Assembly (NCBI RefSeq): GCF_021290385.1
Contig: NZ_CP089928.1
Location: 1,658,501-1,722,500, forward strand
DNA length: 64,000 nucleotides
Origin: Microbulbifer sp. YPW16
Lineage (GTDB): Bacteria > Pseudomonadota > Gammaproteobacteria > Pseudomonadales > Cellvibrionaceae
Direction: 5' to 3'
Every line of letters starts with the position of its first letter. Within the stretch, counting starts at the first letter, position 1. This document shows positions 55,734 through 64,000 of the stretch, in pieces. Position numbers and translations under genes: made by a program. The notes under the pieces were generated by a model. The model was not told the origin of the DNA, searched no databases, and saw only the letters and a list, made by a program, of their open reading frames with translations.

Positions 55734-57128
55734 TCAGCTCATCTCTATCGCGCTGAGTGCTTCCGCCAGGGTCTTGACCGCCATTATTTCCATCCCCTCG
55801 ATATCGCTCTTGAGGCGGTTGGCGGCCGGGACGATGGCCTTGCGAAAGCCGTGCTTGGCGGCCTCCCGCAGGCGCTCCTGACCGTGGGGTACCGGGCGTA
55901 TTTCACCCGCCAGGCCCACCTCGCCGAACACCATCAGGTCGCGCGGCAGCACGCGGTTGCGGAAGCTGGACACCACCGACAGTAACAGGGTGAGGTCCGC
56001 GCTGGTCTCCATGACCTTCACGCCACCCACCACATTGATAAACACATCCTGGTCCCCGACCAGGACGCCGCCGTGGCGGTGCAGTACCGCCAGCAGCATA
56101 TTCAGCCGGTTCTGGTCCAGGCCCACGGCCACCCGGCGCGGGTTGCCCAGGCTGCTGTCGTCCACCAGCGCCTGCAGTTCCACCAGCAGCGGGCGGGTAC
56201 CCTCCCACACCGAGGTCACTACCGATCCCGCTGCCACTTCCTCGGCGCGCTGCAGGAAAATCGCGGAAGGGTTGGAGACCTCCTTCAGGCCCTGCTCGGT
56301 CATGGCGAACACCCCCAGCTCATTGACCGCACCGAAGCGGTTCTTGTGGGCACGCAGGGTACGGAAACGGGAATCGTGGGTGCCCTCCAGCAGGATGGAG
56401 CAGTCGATAATGTGCTCCAGCACCTTGGGGCCGGCGAGGCTGCCGTCCTTGGTGACATGCCCCACCAGGATCAGCGCAGTACCGGTCTGCTTGGCATAGC
56501 GGGTCAGGTAGGCGGCACTCTCGCGCACCTGGGCCACCGAGCCGGGGGCCGACTGCACATCGCTCATATGCATGACCTGGATGGAGTCGACCACCATTAC
56601 CCGCGGCTTGACATCCCTGGCCGCCAGGCAGATCCGCTCGACCTCGGTCTCACTCAGCATCTGCAGGTCGTCCGCCGGCAACCCCAGCCGCTTGGCCCGC
56701 ATGGCCACCTGCTGCAGGGATTCCTCACCGGTGATGTACAGTGCCGGCATCTGCCGGGCCAGGTGGCACAGGGTCTGCAGCAGGATGGTGGACTTGCCGG
56801 CACCGGGATGGCCACCGATCAGCACCACGGAACCCGGTACCAGGCCGCCGCCCAGTACCCGGTCCATTTCCCCGGCGTTGGTGGGAATTCGCGGCAGTTC
56901 ACTCAGGTCGATCTCGGACAGTTTCTGCACTTTGCCGGCACCGGCGGCGCCGGCATAACCAGTCTGGGCGTCGGTGAAGTTGGCGGCGCGGCTGTCGGTG
57001 TGTTCCGCACCCAGGCGTACCTCGCTGAGGCTGTTCCAGGTGCCGCAGGCGTTACACTGGCCGGCCCACTTGGTGTAGTCGGCTCCGCATTCGTTACATA
57101 CAAAGGCGGTCTTGCTTTTCTTGGCCAC
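55734..57128 (-). CDS. radA: DNA repair protein RadA
   Basis: 464 residues from the GTG at 57128 (V/M-AKKSKTAFVCNECGADY, with GGGGGA upstream); a second in-frame GTG 27 nt earlier lacks an RBS and is unlike the family N-terminus. The zinc finger has C11, C14, C25 and C28. A RecA-like core follows with Walker A GGHPGAGKST, the RadA-specific HKNRFG, and a C-terminal Lon-like domain (GGVKVMETSADLTLLLSVVSSFRNR). RadA drives branch migration in recombination. It is convergent with the DUF6249-like gene. Confidence 0.96.
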   Translation of the reverse strand: MAKKSKTAFVCNECGADYTKWAGQCNACGTWNSLSEVRLGAEHTDSRAANFTDAQTGYAGAAGAGKVQKLSEIDLSELPRIPTNAGEMDRVLGGGLVPGSVVLIGGHPGAGKSTILLQTLCHLARQMPALYITGEESLQQVAMRAKRLGLPADDLQMLSETEVERICLAARDVKPRVMVVDSIQVMHMSDVQSAPGSVAQVRESAAYLTRYAKQTGTALILVGHVTKDGSLAGPKVLEHIIDCSILLEGTHDSRFRTLRAHKNRFGAVNELGVFAMTEQGLKEVSNPSAIFLQRAEEVAAGSVVTSVWEGTRPLLVELQALVDDSSLGNPRRVAVGLDQNRLNMLLAVLHRHGGVLVGDQDVFINVVGGVKVMETSADLTLLLSVVSSFRNRVLPRDLMVFGEVGLAGEIRPVPHGQERLREAAKHGFRKAIVPAANRLKSDIEGMEIMAVKTLAEALSAIEMS

Positions 57129-57264
57129 GGCCAGTCCCCCACCGGGTTTACTCACAACAGGCGGCAGAGTTTACCTGCCCGCACGGGCCGGGGAAAACCG
57201 TGGCAGTGGCACCTGCTCGGGCCAAGCGGGTAGCATTGGGCTACTGTGTTGGAGTTCCCGGACC

Positions 57265-57972
57265 ATGACCACCCGTACCTGGCTGTTAAAACTGGACGAT
57301 ATTCGCCCCGACGACCGGAGGGCGGCGGCATTTGCCGGGCTGCTGACGCCCGATGAGCATAAGCGGCTTACCGGCCTTGGCAGCAGTGAGGCGCGGCACC
57401 GCTTCCTGCTGAGTCGCGTCCTGCTCCGCAGGGTCCTGGGCCAGGTCACCGGCCGCACCCCGCAGTCACTCCGGTTTATCGTCATGCCCAGCGGCAAGCC
57501 GATTCTGGCAGACGAGCCCAGCCTGCAATTCAGCCTGAGCCATAGCGGTGACTGGATCGCGCTGGCGGTCAGTGAGCAGGGGCCGGTGGGTATCGATATC
57601 GAGCAGCCCCGCCCCCGGCGCAATGTCATGCGCATTGCGCACCGCTACTTTCACCCCGACGAATGTGCGCTGCTGGAGGCACCGCCCGCAGCGGACACCG
57701 AGCGCCAGTTCTACCGCCTGTGGACACTGAAGGAAGCTTTCTTCAAGGCCCGGGGCACGGGTATCTCTGAGGGGATGGGGCGAATCAACTTTGCGACTTT
57801 TGACCGCGATCACCAGGCACTGATTGATCCGGAGCTCGAGGGCGATATGCCCTGGCAATTCTACTGCGTGGAAAACCCCGAGAGGCACAACCGGGACTTC
57901 TACCTGGCGGTAGCGGGACAGGACCCGGAACTGGAGCAGCTGCACCTGGTGCGCGGATTGCCCGGGGAGTGA
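57265..57972 (+). CDS. 4'-phosphopantetheinyl transferase (Sfp type)
   Basis: 235 residues from MTTRTWLLKLDDIRPDD. Sfp-type motifs: FSLSHSGDWIALAV, VGIDIEQPRPRRN with Mg ligands D111 and E113, and FYRLWTLKEAFFKARGTGI with W153, K156 and E157. It loads the phosphopantetheine arm of CoA onto carrier proteins. The broad-specificity size (over 220 residues) suggests secondary-metabolite or lysine-pathway targets rather than only AcpP, but no NRPS, PKS or other carrier gene lies in this window. It is divergent from radA. Confidence 0.93.
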   Translation: MTTRTWLLKLDDIRPDDRRAAAFAGLLTPDEHKRLTGLGSSEARHRFLLSRVLLRRVLGQVTGRTPQSLRFIVMPSGKPILADEPSLQFSLSHSGDWIALAVSEQGPVGIDIEQPRPRRNVMRIAHRYFHPDECALLEAPPAADTERQFYRLWTLKEAFFKARGTGISEGMGRINFATFDRDHQALIDPELEGDMPWQFYCVENPERHNRDFYLAVAGQDPELEQLHLVRGLPGE

Positions 57973-57977
57973 CCCCC

Positions 57978-58016
57978 GAACCCGGCCCCGCGGGAGAACC
58001 CCGGGCTGGCGGGTTC
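57978..58016. terminator. Possible shared 3' hairpin between the PPTase and ppk2 genes
   Basis: GAACCCG (57978-57984) pairs with CGGGTTC (58010-58016) with further GC pairing inside. It begins 6 bp after the PPTase stop and overlaps the ppk2 stop. There is no T run, so it is a weak candidate. Confidence 0.3.
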
Positions 58017-58809
58017 AGGGCGCGATCCTTCCCCGCAGCAACTCGCGGCCGTCATAGGGGAAGACAATGTCCGGATCGGGTTTTCCCCCGCAATGATCCT
58101 TCCCGGGACATTCCACCGACCGCAGCAGGTGCCGGATCACATTCAGCCGCGCCTGCTTCTTGTTATTTGCTCGGACTACGGTCCAGGGCACCAGCTCTGT
58201 GTGACTGCGGGCAAGCATCTCGTTGCGGGCCAGGCTGTATTCGTCCCAGTGTGCCAGTGCCACTTCGTCAACCGGACTGACCTTCCACTGTTTGAGCGGA
58301 TCCCGACGCCGGTCCGCGAGGCGACGCGCCTGTTCCTCGCGGTCTATATCCAGGTAGTACTTGATAATCTGGATACCCGAGCTCACCAGCATATGCTCGA
58401 ACGGCACCACCGACGTCATAAACTGGCGGTAGTCGTGTTCGGTGCAGAAGCCCATCACCCGCTCGACCCCGGCGCGGTTGTACCAGCTTCGATTGAACAG
58501 CACCATTTCACCTTCTGACGGCAGGTGCGGGACCCAGCGCTGGAAATACCAGCTGGCGTTATCCCGGTCCGAGGGCTTACCCAGCGCCACCACCCGGGTT
58601 TCGCGCGGACTGAGGTGTTCAACGATTCGCTTGATGGTGCCATCCTTCCCGGCCGCATCGCGCCCCTCAAACAGCACCAGGATCTGCAGGTTATTCGCGA
58701 TCAGCTCGCGCTGCAGGGACACGAGCCGCACCTGCAGGTCCCGCAGCTGTCGCTTGTACCCTCCTCTATCCCCTTTGCGATCCCATTCACCCTGCTTCTG
58801 GCCCTTCAT
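58015..58809 (-). CDS. ppk2: Polyphosphate kinase 2 (class I, single domain)
   Basis: 264 residues from MKGQKQGEWDRKGDRGGYKRQL at 58809 with GGGGGAAG upstream. Walker A VLFEGRDAAGKDGTIKRI, lid basic segment PRETRVVALGKPSDRD, Walker B-like LFNRSWYNRAGVERVMGFC, and EWKVSPVD-type KQWKVSPVDEVALAHWDEY. PPK2 transfers phosphate between polyphosphate and nucleoside diphosphates. The F-N-R-S-W spelling replaces the more usual FDRSW. It is a single domain, so class I or III rather than the tandem class II; substrate preference (ADP or GDP) cannot be read from these motifs. Confidence 0.93.
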   Translation of the reverse strand: MKGQKQGEWDRKGDRGGYKRQLRDLQVRLVSLQRELIANNLQILVLFEGRDAAGKDGTIKRIVEHLSPRETRVVALGKPSDRDNASWYFQRWVPHLPSEGEMVLFNRSWYNRAGVERVMGFCTEHDYRQFMTSVVPFEHMLVSSGIQIIKYYLDIDREEQARRLADRRRDPLKQWKVSPVDEVALAHWDEYSLARNEMLARSHTELVPWTVVRANNKKQARLNVIRHLLRSVECPGKDHCGGKPDPDIVFPYDGRELLRGRIAP

Positions 58810-59023
58810 TGCTTCCCCCGGGGAGTTACCCGCTGGCCACTTCAGTCTATTCCCACAAGCACTGCACAATTTCGCAGGCTGATAACACAAAACAATAATG
58901 TGAAAGGATGGTTATCCGCAGGACAGCCGGGACACCGCAAAAATTATTTAACCATGCCTGTCGCCGAACCCGACATAAGCCTCCCCATCCGGTATCTTGC
59001 GTAACACCACCGGCCCACCGGGC

Positions 59024-59052
59024 TTGTATAGACAACTGTTACCGCTTATTCT
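59024..59052 (+). promoter_or_regulatory. Sigma-70-type promoter before the Cys/His-rich gene
   Basis: TTGTAT (59024-59029), a 17-bp spacer, TATTCT (59047-59052). Start expected about 59059, just upstream of the Fur-like site. Confidence 0.5.
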
Positions 59053-59062
59053 CGAGCTGTCT

Positions 59063-59081
59063 GATGATAATAATTACATAG
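59063..59081 (+). promoter_or_regulatory. Fur-box-like site
   Basis: GATGATAATAATTACATAG matches 10 of the first 12 positions of the 19-bp Fur consensus, with a poorer right half. It lies directly after the predicted transcription start and 15 bp before the ATG, where bound Fur would block transcription. This is the AT-rich exception in GC-rich surroundings. Confidence 0.4.
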
Positions 59082-59095
59082 CCCTGAAAAACCTG

Positions 59096-59476
59096 ATGTC
59101 ACTTGCCCTCACGCGTATATTGTTGATTACGCTGGCACTGGCCCTGAACGGCCAGGCCTTCGCGGCACCCTGTGCCGGGGGCAACAGTGGTGGCGAGCAC
59201 GGCGGTGAACATCACCAGGCCGGGCAGGCAGCACAACACTGCGCCCCGGAATCCCATCACTGTGACGCAACGTCCCAGGCCTCCACAATCCAGGATAGCG
59301 GCCCTGAAAGCTGCGAGCAGGCCTGCAGCTGTTGCCCGGGCCACTGCGCGAGTGCGATCACTGCCCAGAGTGTCCATGGCCCCGCAGCGCTGGCGCCTGT
59401 AGCGCACACACTCTACGCAGAACTCCAGTCATCCCCTCTCCCCGAAGCTGCCTTGCGGCCCCCCATTACCACCTGA
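59096..59476 (+). CDS. Cys/His-rich periplasmic protein, putative metal binder
   Basis: 126 residues from MSLALTRILLITLALALNGQAFA, a signal peptide; the longer open frame upstream overlaps the promoter and Fur-like site. The mature part has 8 Cys and many His (EHHQAG, HCAPESHHC, CEQACSCCPGHC) and ends ALRPPI, resembling small copper-handling proteins of the CopL/DUF2946 type, though the match is loose. It precedes a TonB receptor and PepSY genes in the same direction, suggesting metal sensing or handling. The RBS is weak, so the start is moderately certain. Confidence 0.65.
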   Translation: MSLALTRILLITLALALNGQAFAAPCAGGNSGGEHGGEHHQAGQAAQHCAPESHHCDATSQASTIQDSGPESCEQACSCCPGHCASAITAQSVHGPAALAPVAHTLYAELQSSPLPEAALRPPITT

Positions 59477-59649
59477 GCAGGATTGGTGCGCCCGCAGTAA
59501 ACAACTCCTGCACCGGGGCACCTCCGACGCCTGGAATCCCGCGCATAAATTGCGCCCTGTCTTAGGGCCGCGTTGCCAAACACCTGGCTGACGCGTGCAA
59601 CCTGTCGCCCCGCGACAGGCATAACAGATTAGAACTAGAGGACAACTCA

Positions 59650-62379
59650 ATGACTCGTCCCTGTAAAACACTGACAAGAACGCCTCTCTTCCTTGCATTC
59701 GCCACTGCAGTCGCTGGTTATGGCCAGCTGGCGCTGGCACAGGACGACAGCACTGTTGCCAAGCCGGAGATAGAGGAAGTGAACGTAACCGGCACACGTA
59801 TCAAGCGCGCTGACATCGAGGGTGTCGGCCCGGTAACCGTCCTGAGCGAGGCTTCCATCGAAGCCACCGGTCACAGCTCACTGGAGAACCTGCTGCAATC
59901 CATTCCTGCGGCAGCGGGCTTCGGCGGCAACCAGACCAATGCCTACTGGACGTCAAACGGCTGGGGCACGCCGCAGATCAACCTGCGCGGCCTGGGCATC
60001 AATCGCACGCTGGTAATGGTCAATGGCCGTCGGGTTGTCAACGGCGGCACTGGCGCCAACAGCAGCGTCGACCTGTCCATGATTCCCATGTCACTGATTT
60101 CCAGCATCGAGGTTTTGAAGGACGGTGCCTCGGCCACCTACGGCGCTGACGCTGTCGCGGGCGTTGTAAACCTGATCACCAAGAAGGAATTCGATGGCCT
60201 GGAGATCGAAGGCAAGTATGGGCAGACTGCCCTCGGCGATGGCGAGGAAACCGTGCTCGACCTGACCTGGGGCGTTTCCGGTGACCGCGGCAACCTGATG
60301 GTCAACATGAGCTACCAGGACAACGGCCCCTCGCCGCTGGTCGACCGCGTACCCTGCCCGCTGACCGGTGACAGCTATACCGAGTGCAGCGGCAGTTCAT
60401 CGACCATTGGTGGTCGCGCCACCCTGCCGGCCGGGGCCGTGCTGGCCGACGGTACCGTGCTGACCGAGCCCACCCGGATCAATTTCAACCAGGACCCGGG
60501 TGGCAACGGCGACTTTTACGAGCGCTACGATGGCGCCAAACACGGCTTCAATTACAACCCCTATTTCAATGCGGTGCAGCCGATCGAACGCTTCAGCTTC
60601 ACCACCCTGGGCAACTTCGACATAACCGACTCGGCCACCCTGTTCACCGAACTGATGTTCACCAACCGCCAGTCCATGCAGCCGGCCTCCCCGGCAAGCC
60701 TGTCAGGCATTGCCTACTCCGCGGACCACCCCACCAACCCCACCGGTACTGATTTCGTGCTGGAGCGTCGTCGCCTGCTGGAAAACGGCGCGCGAGATTT
60801 CTACCAGGAGGTTGATACCTGGCGCGCGGTAACCGGGATCGAGGGCGATATCAACGGCAACTGGGGCTATGAGGTCGCCTTCAACTGGGGACGCAACACT
60901 GCCACCGACGCTATCGCCAACAACATCAACATGCAGCGTGTGGGCGAAACCCTCGACCCCAGCCTGTGCGGCATGGACGGTATCCCCTGCGCTGACTTCC
61001 TTGGCTACGGGGACGTGACCGGCGATGTACTCGACTATATCGTCTTCAACCAGGAAGGCACCGGTGGCAACGAACAGAAGAGCATCAGTGCCCACGTCAA
61101 TGGTGACCTGTTCGAAATGCCTGCCGGTACCGTCGGCTTTGCCACCGGGATCGAATGGCGCGAGGACAGCGGCTGGCGCAAACCCGACTCACTTGTGCAG
61201 GCGGGTTACGCGCTGGGCAACCAGGCGGACCCGATCTCCGGCTCCACCGAGGCCCGCGAAGTGTATGCGGAAATGCTGGTGCCGGTGCTGGCCGGACTGC
61301 CACTGGTGCAATCGCTGGATTTGGACCTGGCGATGCGCTACTCCGACTATGACCTGTTCGACGGCGAGGACACCTACAAGGCGGGCCTCAACTGGCAGGT
61401 AAACGACATGCTCAAGGTGCGCGGCACCATGACCACCGCCTTCCGCGTGCCGAATGTACCGGAGCTGTTCGGCGGCGTTTCCGAGGGCAACCTGACCACC
61501 GTCGACCCCTGCTCGGACTACGCCTCACTGGACCCGTCCAGCACTGTCTACCAGAACTGCCGGGATGCCGGTGTGCCGCTGAACTATACCCAGCTGGGCA
61601 CCACTATCCTGACCGACCGGGGCGGCAACCAGAACCTGACGCCGGAGAGCGCCGAAACTTTCACGTTGGGCCTGGTGTTGCAGCCGCTGGACGGCCTGTC
61701 CCTGACCCTCGACTACTTCGATATCGAAATCGACGATGCCATCCGCGAAGTGTCCGGCTCCACCAAGCTGGCCATGTGCTATGAGTCGGCCAATCTCGGC
61801 CACGCTTTCTGCGCACCGGACCAGCACACCCGCAACCCGGTCAACGGCGATGTGAACTACCTGTCCACGCAGAAGTTCAACACCGGCAGGGAAACCATGC
61901 AGGGCATCGACTTCGGCGCGCTGTACGATTTCGATTTCGCCGGCCTGTCCCACACCCTGGATTTCAAGGCCTCATACCTGCAGGAGTACGAGACCGTGGC
62001 GTTCGAGGGGGACGCCCCGTTTGTGCTCGCCGGCTACATCGGTAGTGGCAACGGGGGCTACCCGCACTGGCGCACCAACACCTCGCTGACCACACGCGGC
62101 AACCAGTGGAGCGGCACCTACTCGATCCGCATGATCGGCGAGGGTGACGACTTCAATGCGGACAGCGGCATCGGTTCCAGCATGCCCAGTATCTTCTACC
62201 ACAATGTGCAGTTCTCATATGCCCTGAGCGACGCATTGCGGATGAGCGTGGGCGTGGACAACCTGTTCGACCAGGAAGCGCCGCGGGTTGCCAGCTGGAC
62301 GGACGGCAATACCGATACCATGACCTATGACCTGGCCGGCATGCGCAGCTATATGCGCATGACCTACCGCTTCGACTGA
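59650..62379 (+). CDS. TonB-dependent receptor, large group
   Basis: 909 residues with a signal peptide ending GQLALA. TonB-box-like EEVNVTGTRIKRADIEG, plug with INLRGLGINRTLVMVNGRRVVNGGTG...SIEVLKDGASATYGADAVAGVVNLITKKEFDG, and a barrel ending RSYMRMTYRFD. The VTGTRIKR and GADAVAGVVN forms mark the large receptor clade seen in Caulobacter- and Xanthomonas-like bacteria. Several Cys pairs in extracellular loops (VPCPLTGDSYTECSG, DPSLCGMDGIPC, DPCSDYA...QNCRDA) may form disulfides. Ligand unknown; the PepSY genes downstream hint at a metal or siderophore complex. Confidence 0.93.
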   Translation: MTRPCKTLTRTPLFLAFATAVAGYGQLALAQDDSTVAKPEIEEVNVTGTRIKRADIEGVGPVTVLSEASIEATGHSSLENLLQSIPAAAGFGGNQTNAYWTSNGWGTPQINLRGLGINRTLVMVNGRRVVNGGTGANSSVDLSMIPMSLISSIEVLKDGASATYGADAVAGVVNLITKKEFDGLEIEGKYGQTALGDGEETVLDLTWGVSGDRGNLMVNMSYQDNGPSPLVDRVPCPLTGDSYTECSGSSSTIGGRATLPAGAVLADGTVLTEPTRINFNQDPGGNGDFYERYDGAKHGFNYNPYFNAVQPIERFSFTTLGNFDITDSATLFTELMFTNRQSMQPASPASLSGIAYSADHPTNPTGTDFVLERRRLLENGARDFYQEVDTWRAVTGIEGDINGNWGYEVAFNWGRNTATDAIANNINMQRVGETLDPSLCGMDGIPCADFLGYGDVTGDVLDYIVFNQEGTGGNEQKSISAHVNGDLFEMPAGTVGFATGIEWREDSGWRKPDSLVQAGYALGNQADPISGSTEAREVYAEMLVPVLAGLPLVQSLDLDLAMRYSDYDLFDGEDTYKAGLNWQVNDMLKVRGTMTTAFRVPNVPELFGGVSEGNLTTVDPCSDYASLDPSSTVYQNCRDAGVPLNYTQLGTTILTDRGGNQNLTPESAETFTLGLVLQPLDGLSLTLDYFDIEIDDAIREVSGSTKLAMCYESANLGHAFCAPDQHTRNPVNGDVNYLSTQKFNTGRETMQGIDFGALYDFDFAGLSHTLDFKASYLQEYETVAFEGDAPFVLAGYIGSGNGGYPHWRTNTSLTTRGNQWSGTYSIRMIGEGDDFNADSGIGSSMPSIFYHNVQFSYALSDALRMSVGVDNLFDQEAPRVASWTDGNTDTMTYDLAGMRSYMRMTYRFD

Positions 62380-62400
62380 AGCAGCCGGGACATTCACGGC

Positions 62401-62430
62401 GGCGGGAGGTACACTCCCGCCTGCTGTTTA
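62401..62430 (+). terminator. Hairpin after the third TonB receptor gene
   Basis: GGCGGGAG (62401-62408), loop GTACA, CTCCCGCC (62414-62421), then a T-rich TGCTGTTTACTTTC. The T tract is interrupted, so partial read-through into the PepSY genes is likely. Confidence 0.5.
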
Positions 62431-62465
62431 CTTTCTCACCAGCTGTAACCCAGAGAAAAATAATC

Positions 62466-63197
62466 ATGAAAACGGCATCACTTTCCAGGAAGATCCACAA
62501 ATGGCTGTTCCTGTTTGTCGGTATCCAGGCCCTGCTGTGGACCCTGAGTGGCGTCTACATGGTGGTGATGGACCTGGATTTTATCCACGGCGACCACCTG
62601 GTAAAAAACCTGCGTGAGCCACTACCGGACAACACTGCGCAACTCGTTCCCACCGAAGACCTGCTGCGCGAGTACAGCGACCCCCTGTCGGTGCAGCTCA
62701 AGGCCATCCAGGGGAAACCGTTCTACATCCTGCGCGATAACGATGGTGCGCACCTGGTTGATGCCCGCAGTGGTATCGAGGTATCCCCCATAGAGCGGGA
62801 CCGCGCCATTGAGCTGGCGGAGCACTACTATACCGGCGAGATAGCTGCCGGAAGCGCGCAACTGATCGAGGAAAACCCTCCCACCGAGCTCCAGTCGCGC
62901 CTGCTGCCCCTGTGGCGTGTCGACTTCGACGATCGCTACGGCACCAGTTTTTATATCCACCCGGACACCGGTGCGCTGGTTACCCGGCGCCATGATTACT
63001 GGCGCGCGTTCGACTTCTTCTGGATGCTGCACATCATGGATTACGAGGAGCGCGCGGACATCCACAACCCGCTGCTGCTGACCATCACCCTGGTGAGCCT
63101 CAGTGCTGTTATCGCCGGCCTGGTTTTGCTGTTCTACAGTTTCGGGCGCCGCCGCGATAGCGTGGCTGCGAGCCCGCAGGCGGGAGGTGCACGATGA
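62466..63197 (+). CDS. PepSY-domain membrane protein 1
   Basis: 243 residues. N-terminal helix KWLFLFVGIQALLWTLSGVYMVVM, a large periplasmic part with two PepSY-like units (PTEDLLREYSDPLSVQLKAIQGKPFYILRD and SRLLPLWRVDFDDRYGTSFYIHPDTGALVTRRHDYWRAFDFFWMLHIMDY), and a C-terminal helix LLLTITLVSLSAVIAGLVLLFYSF. PepSY_TM proteins such as FoxB reduce iron-siderophores at the inner membrane. The His residues in both helices could hold haem. Its stop overlaps the next ATG (ATGA). Confidence 0.85.
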   Translation: MKTASLSRKIHKWLFLFVGIQALLWTLSGVYMVVMDLDFIHGDHLVKNLREPLPDNTAQLVPTEDLLREYSDPLSVQLKAIQGKPFYILRDNDGAHLVDARSGIEVSPIERDRAIELAEHYYTGEIAAGSAQLIEENPPTELQSRLLPLWRVDFDDRYGTSFYIHPDTGALVTRRHDYWRAFDFFWMLHIMDYEERADIHNPLLLTITLVSLSAVIAGLVLLFYSFGRRRDSVAASPQAGGAR

Positions 63198-64000
63198 GTT
63201 TCGTCAAGACAGCCCACAAGTGGCTGAGCCTGGTCATTGGCCTGCAGCTCGCGATCTGGCTGGCCAGTGGCCTCGCCTTTGCCCTGCTGGACTCCAGCAT
63301 TGTCAGCGGTCGTCACCTGGCCGAACGGCAGGCGGCGCAGGCTATCGCGCCGCAACAATCGCTGCTCTCCCATGCGGAAATTGCCCGCCGCCTGGACAGC
63401 GGGGCGGTATTCTCCATTCGCCTGCAACCGGGCCTGGACCGCCCGGTCTACCGGGTGGAAACTGCAGAGGGAATCCAGCTGCGCGATGCCCGCAGCGGCG
63501 GGTTGCTGGCCATCGACGCCACCACGGCCGCCGATATCGCCGCACGGGACTATGCCGGTGACGACAGCCTGGTCGGCGAACCCGTCATGCTCGAGTCCGC
63601 CACCATGGAAACACGTGGCCACAGTGGTCCCATCTGGCGGGTGGATGTCGCCGATGAGTTCGGCACGACCCTGTACATTTCCGCCGGGGACGGGCGGATA
63701 CTGGAGCGCCGCAATGACAGCTGGCGGCTGTTCGACATCTTCTGGATGCTGCACATCATGGACTACACCGAGCGGCAGGATTTCAACAACCCGTTCGTGA
63801 TCGCCTTCGGCATCGGCGCCCTGCTGATGGCGATCTCCGGCTGCCTGCTACTGTTTTCCAGCTTCAGCCGCCACGACTTCAACCTGGTGGCAAAGTTGCG
63901 CCGCAGTAAGGTGGCCGTAACCCTGCTTGACCGGGCCGCCGCGCCGGTGCAGGAGCTGGCACTGCCCAGCGGCGTGAGCCTGTTCGAGGGCCTCGCCGCC
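63194..64000 (+). CDS. PepSY-domain protein 2, apparently fused to a 2Fe-2S ferredoxin domain (3' partial)
   Basis: 269 codons before the window ends, no stop. It repeats the layout of its neighbour: helix WLSLVIGLQLAIWLASGLAFALL, periplasmic PepSY part ending WRLFDIFWMLHIMDYTERQDFNNP, and helix FVIAFGIGALLMAISGCLLLFSSF. The two arose by tandem duplication. After the last helix comes KVAVTLLDRAAAPVQELALPSGVSLFEGLAA, which looks like the first two strands of a plant-type ferredoxin, just before its cysteines. If so, this is a membrane reductase with a built-in electron carrier, paired with PepSY protein 1. Confidence 0.8.
   Translation, partial: MSFVKTAHKWLSLVIGLQLAIWLASGLAFALLDSSIVSGRHLAERQAAQAIAPQQSLLSHAEIARRLDSGAVFSIRLQPGLDRPVYRVETAEGIQLRDARSGGLLAIDATTAADIAARDYAGDDSLVGEPVMLESATMETRGHSGPIWRVDVADEFGTTLYISAGDGRILERRNDSWRLFDIFWMLHIMDYTERQDFNNPFVIAFGIGALLMAISGCLLLFSSFSRHDFNLVAKLRRSKVAVTLLDRAAAPVQELALPSGVSLFEGLAA

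Overview
The window is GC-rich chromosomal DNA of a marine-type gammaproteobacterium. The run xseB-ispA-dxs, followed by the ribA/pgpA/thiL/nusB/ribH/ribB/ribE/ribD/nrdR/glyA block, the three TonB-dependent receptors, ANR/FNR-type oxygen control and a secreted pullulanase point to the Pseudomonas/Cellvibrionales side of the class (Microbulbifer- or Haliea-like). This placement is inferred from gene content, not from a search. I see no rRNA, tRNA, prophage, transposase or CRISPR array. The density of interspersed palindromic repeats is the main mobile-DNA-like signature.

Layout. 1-6.0 kb: the tail of a PQQ sugar dehydrogenase-cytochrome c protein, then the isoprenoid genes xseB-ispA-dxs and a DUF885 protein. 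6.0-8.2 kb: a composite repeat cluster, rsgA (minus), and a noncoding gap with a candidate small RNA and a CRP-type site. 8.2-12.8 kb: a secreted pullulanase and a yellow/royal-jelly-like protein. 13.0-23.2 kb (minus): riboflavin synthesis plus nusB, thiL, pgpA, an aspartic protease, nrdR, a polyamine-type binding protein and glyA. 23.4-29.3 kb: a small outer-membrane protein, then an oxygen-responsive island in which two paralogous hemerythrins flank anr-hemN-ompW, with FNR boxes in the divergent ompW/hemerythrin gap and an SpoIIAA-like STAS protein after the second hemerythrin. 29.3-38.5 kb: two valine-degradation genes, ettA, a methyltransferase, a membrane diguanylate cyclase, and a MOSC + questin-oxidase-like pair. 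38.6-49.1 kb: an Oar-type TonB receptor, a thioredoxin-like protein, a glutamine amidotransferase, a second OmpW, a second TonB receptor and a convergent S9 peptidase. 49.2-55.2 kb: a vitamin B12 salvage locus (cobO, btuB with a cobalamin riboswitch, btuFCD). 55.3-59 kb: a small membrane protein, radA, a phosphopantetheinyl transferase and ppk2. 59.1-64 kb: a candidate metal/siderophore operon: a Cys/His-rich periplasmic protein behind a Fur-like site, a TonB receptor, and two overlapping PepSY proteins, the second running out of the window where a ferredoxin-like domain seems to begin.

How it works together. The rib cluster carries both a two-domain ribB whose GTP cyclohydrolase half lacks the zinc cysteines and a separate intact ribA, so the two together supply the entry steps. 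ANR, HemN, OmpW and the hemerythrins form a coherent low-oxygen module. BtuB/BtuFCD/CobO import and adenosylate corrinoids. Two palindromic repeat families recur at six intergenic sites. One (A) keeps its loop and changes its stem by paired substitutions; the other (B) keeps its stem and varies its loop. At two sites they are interleaved.
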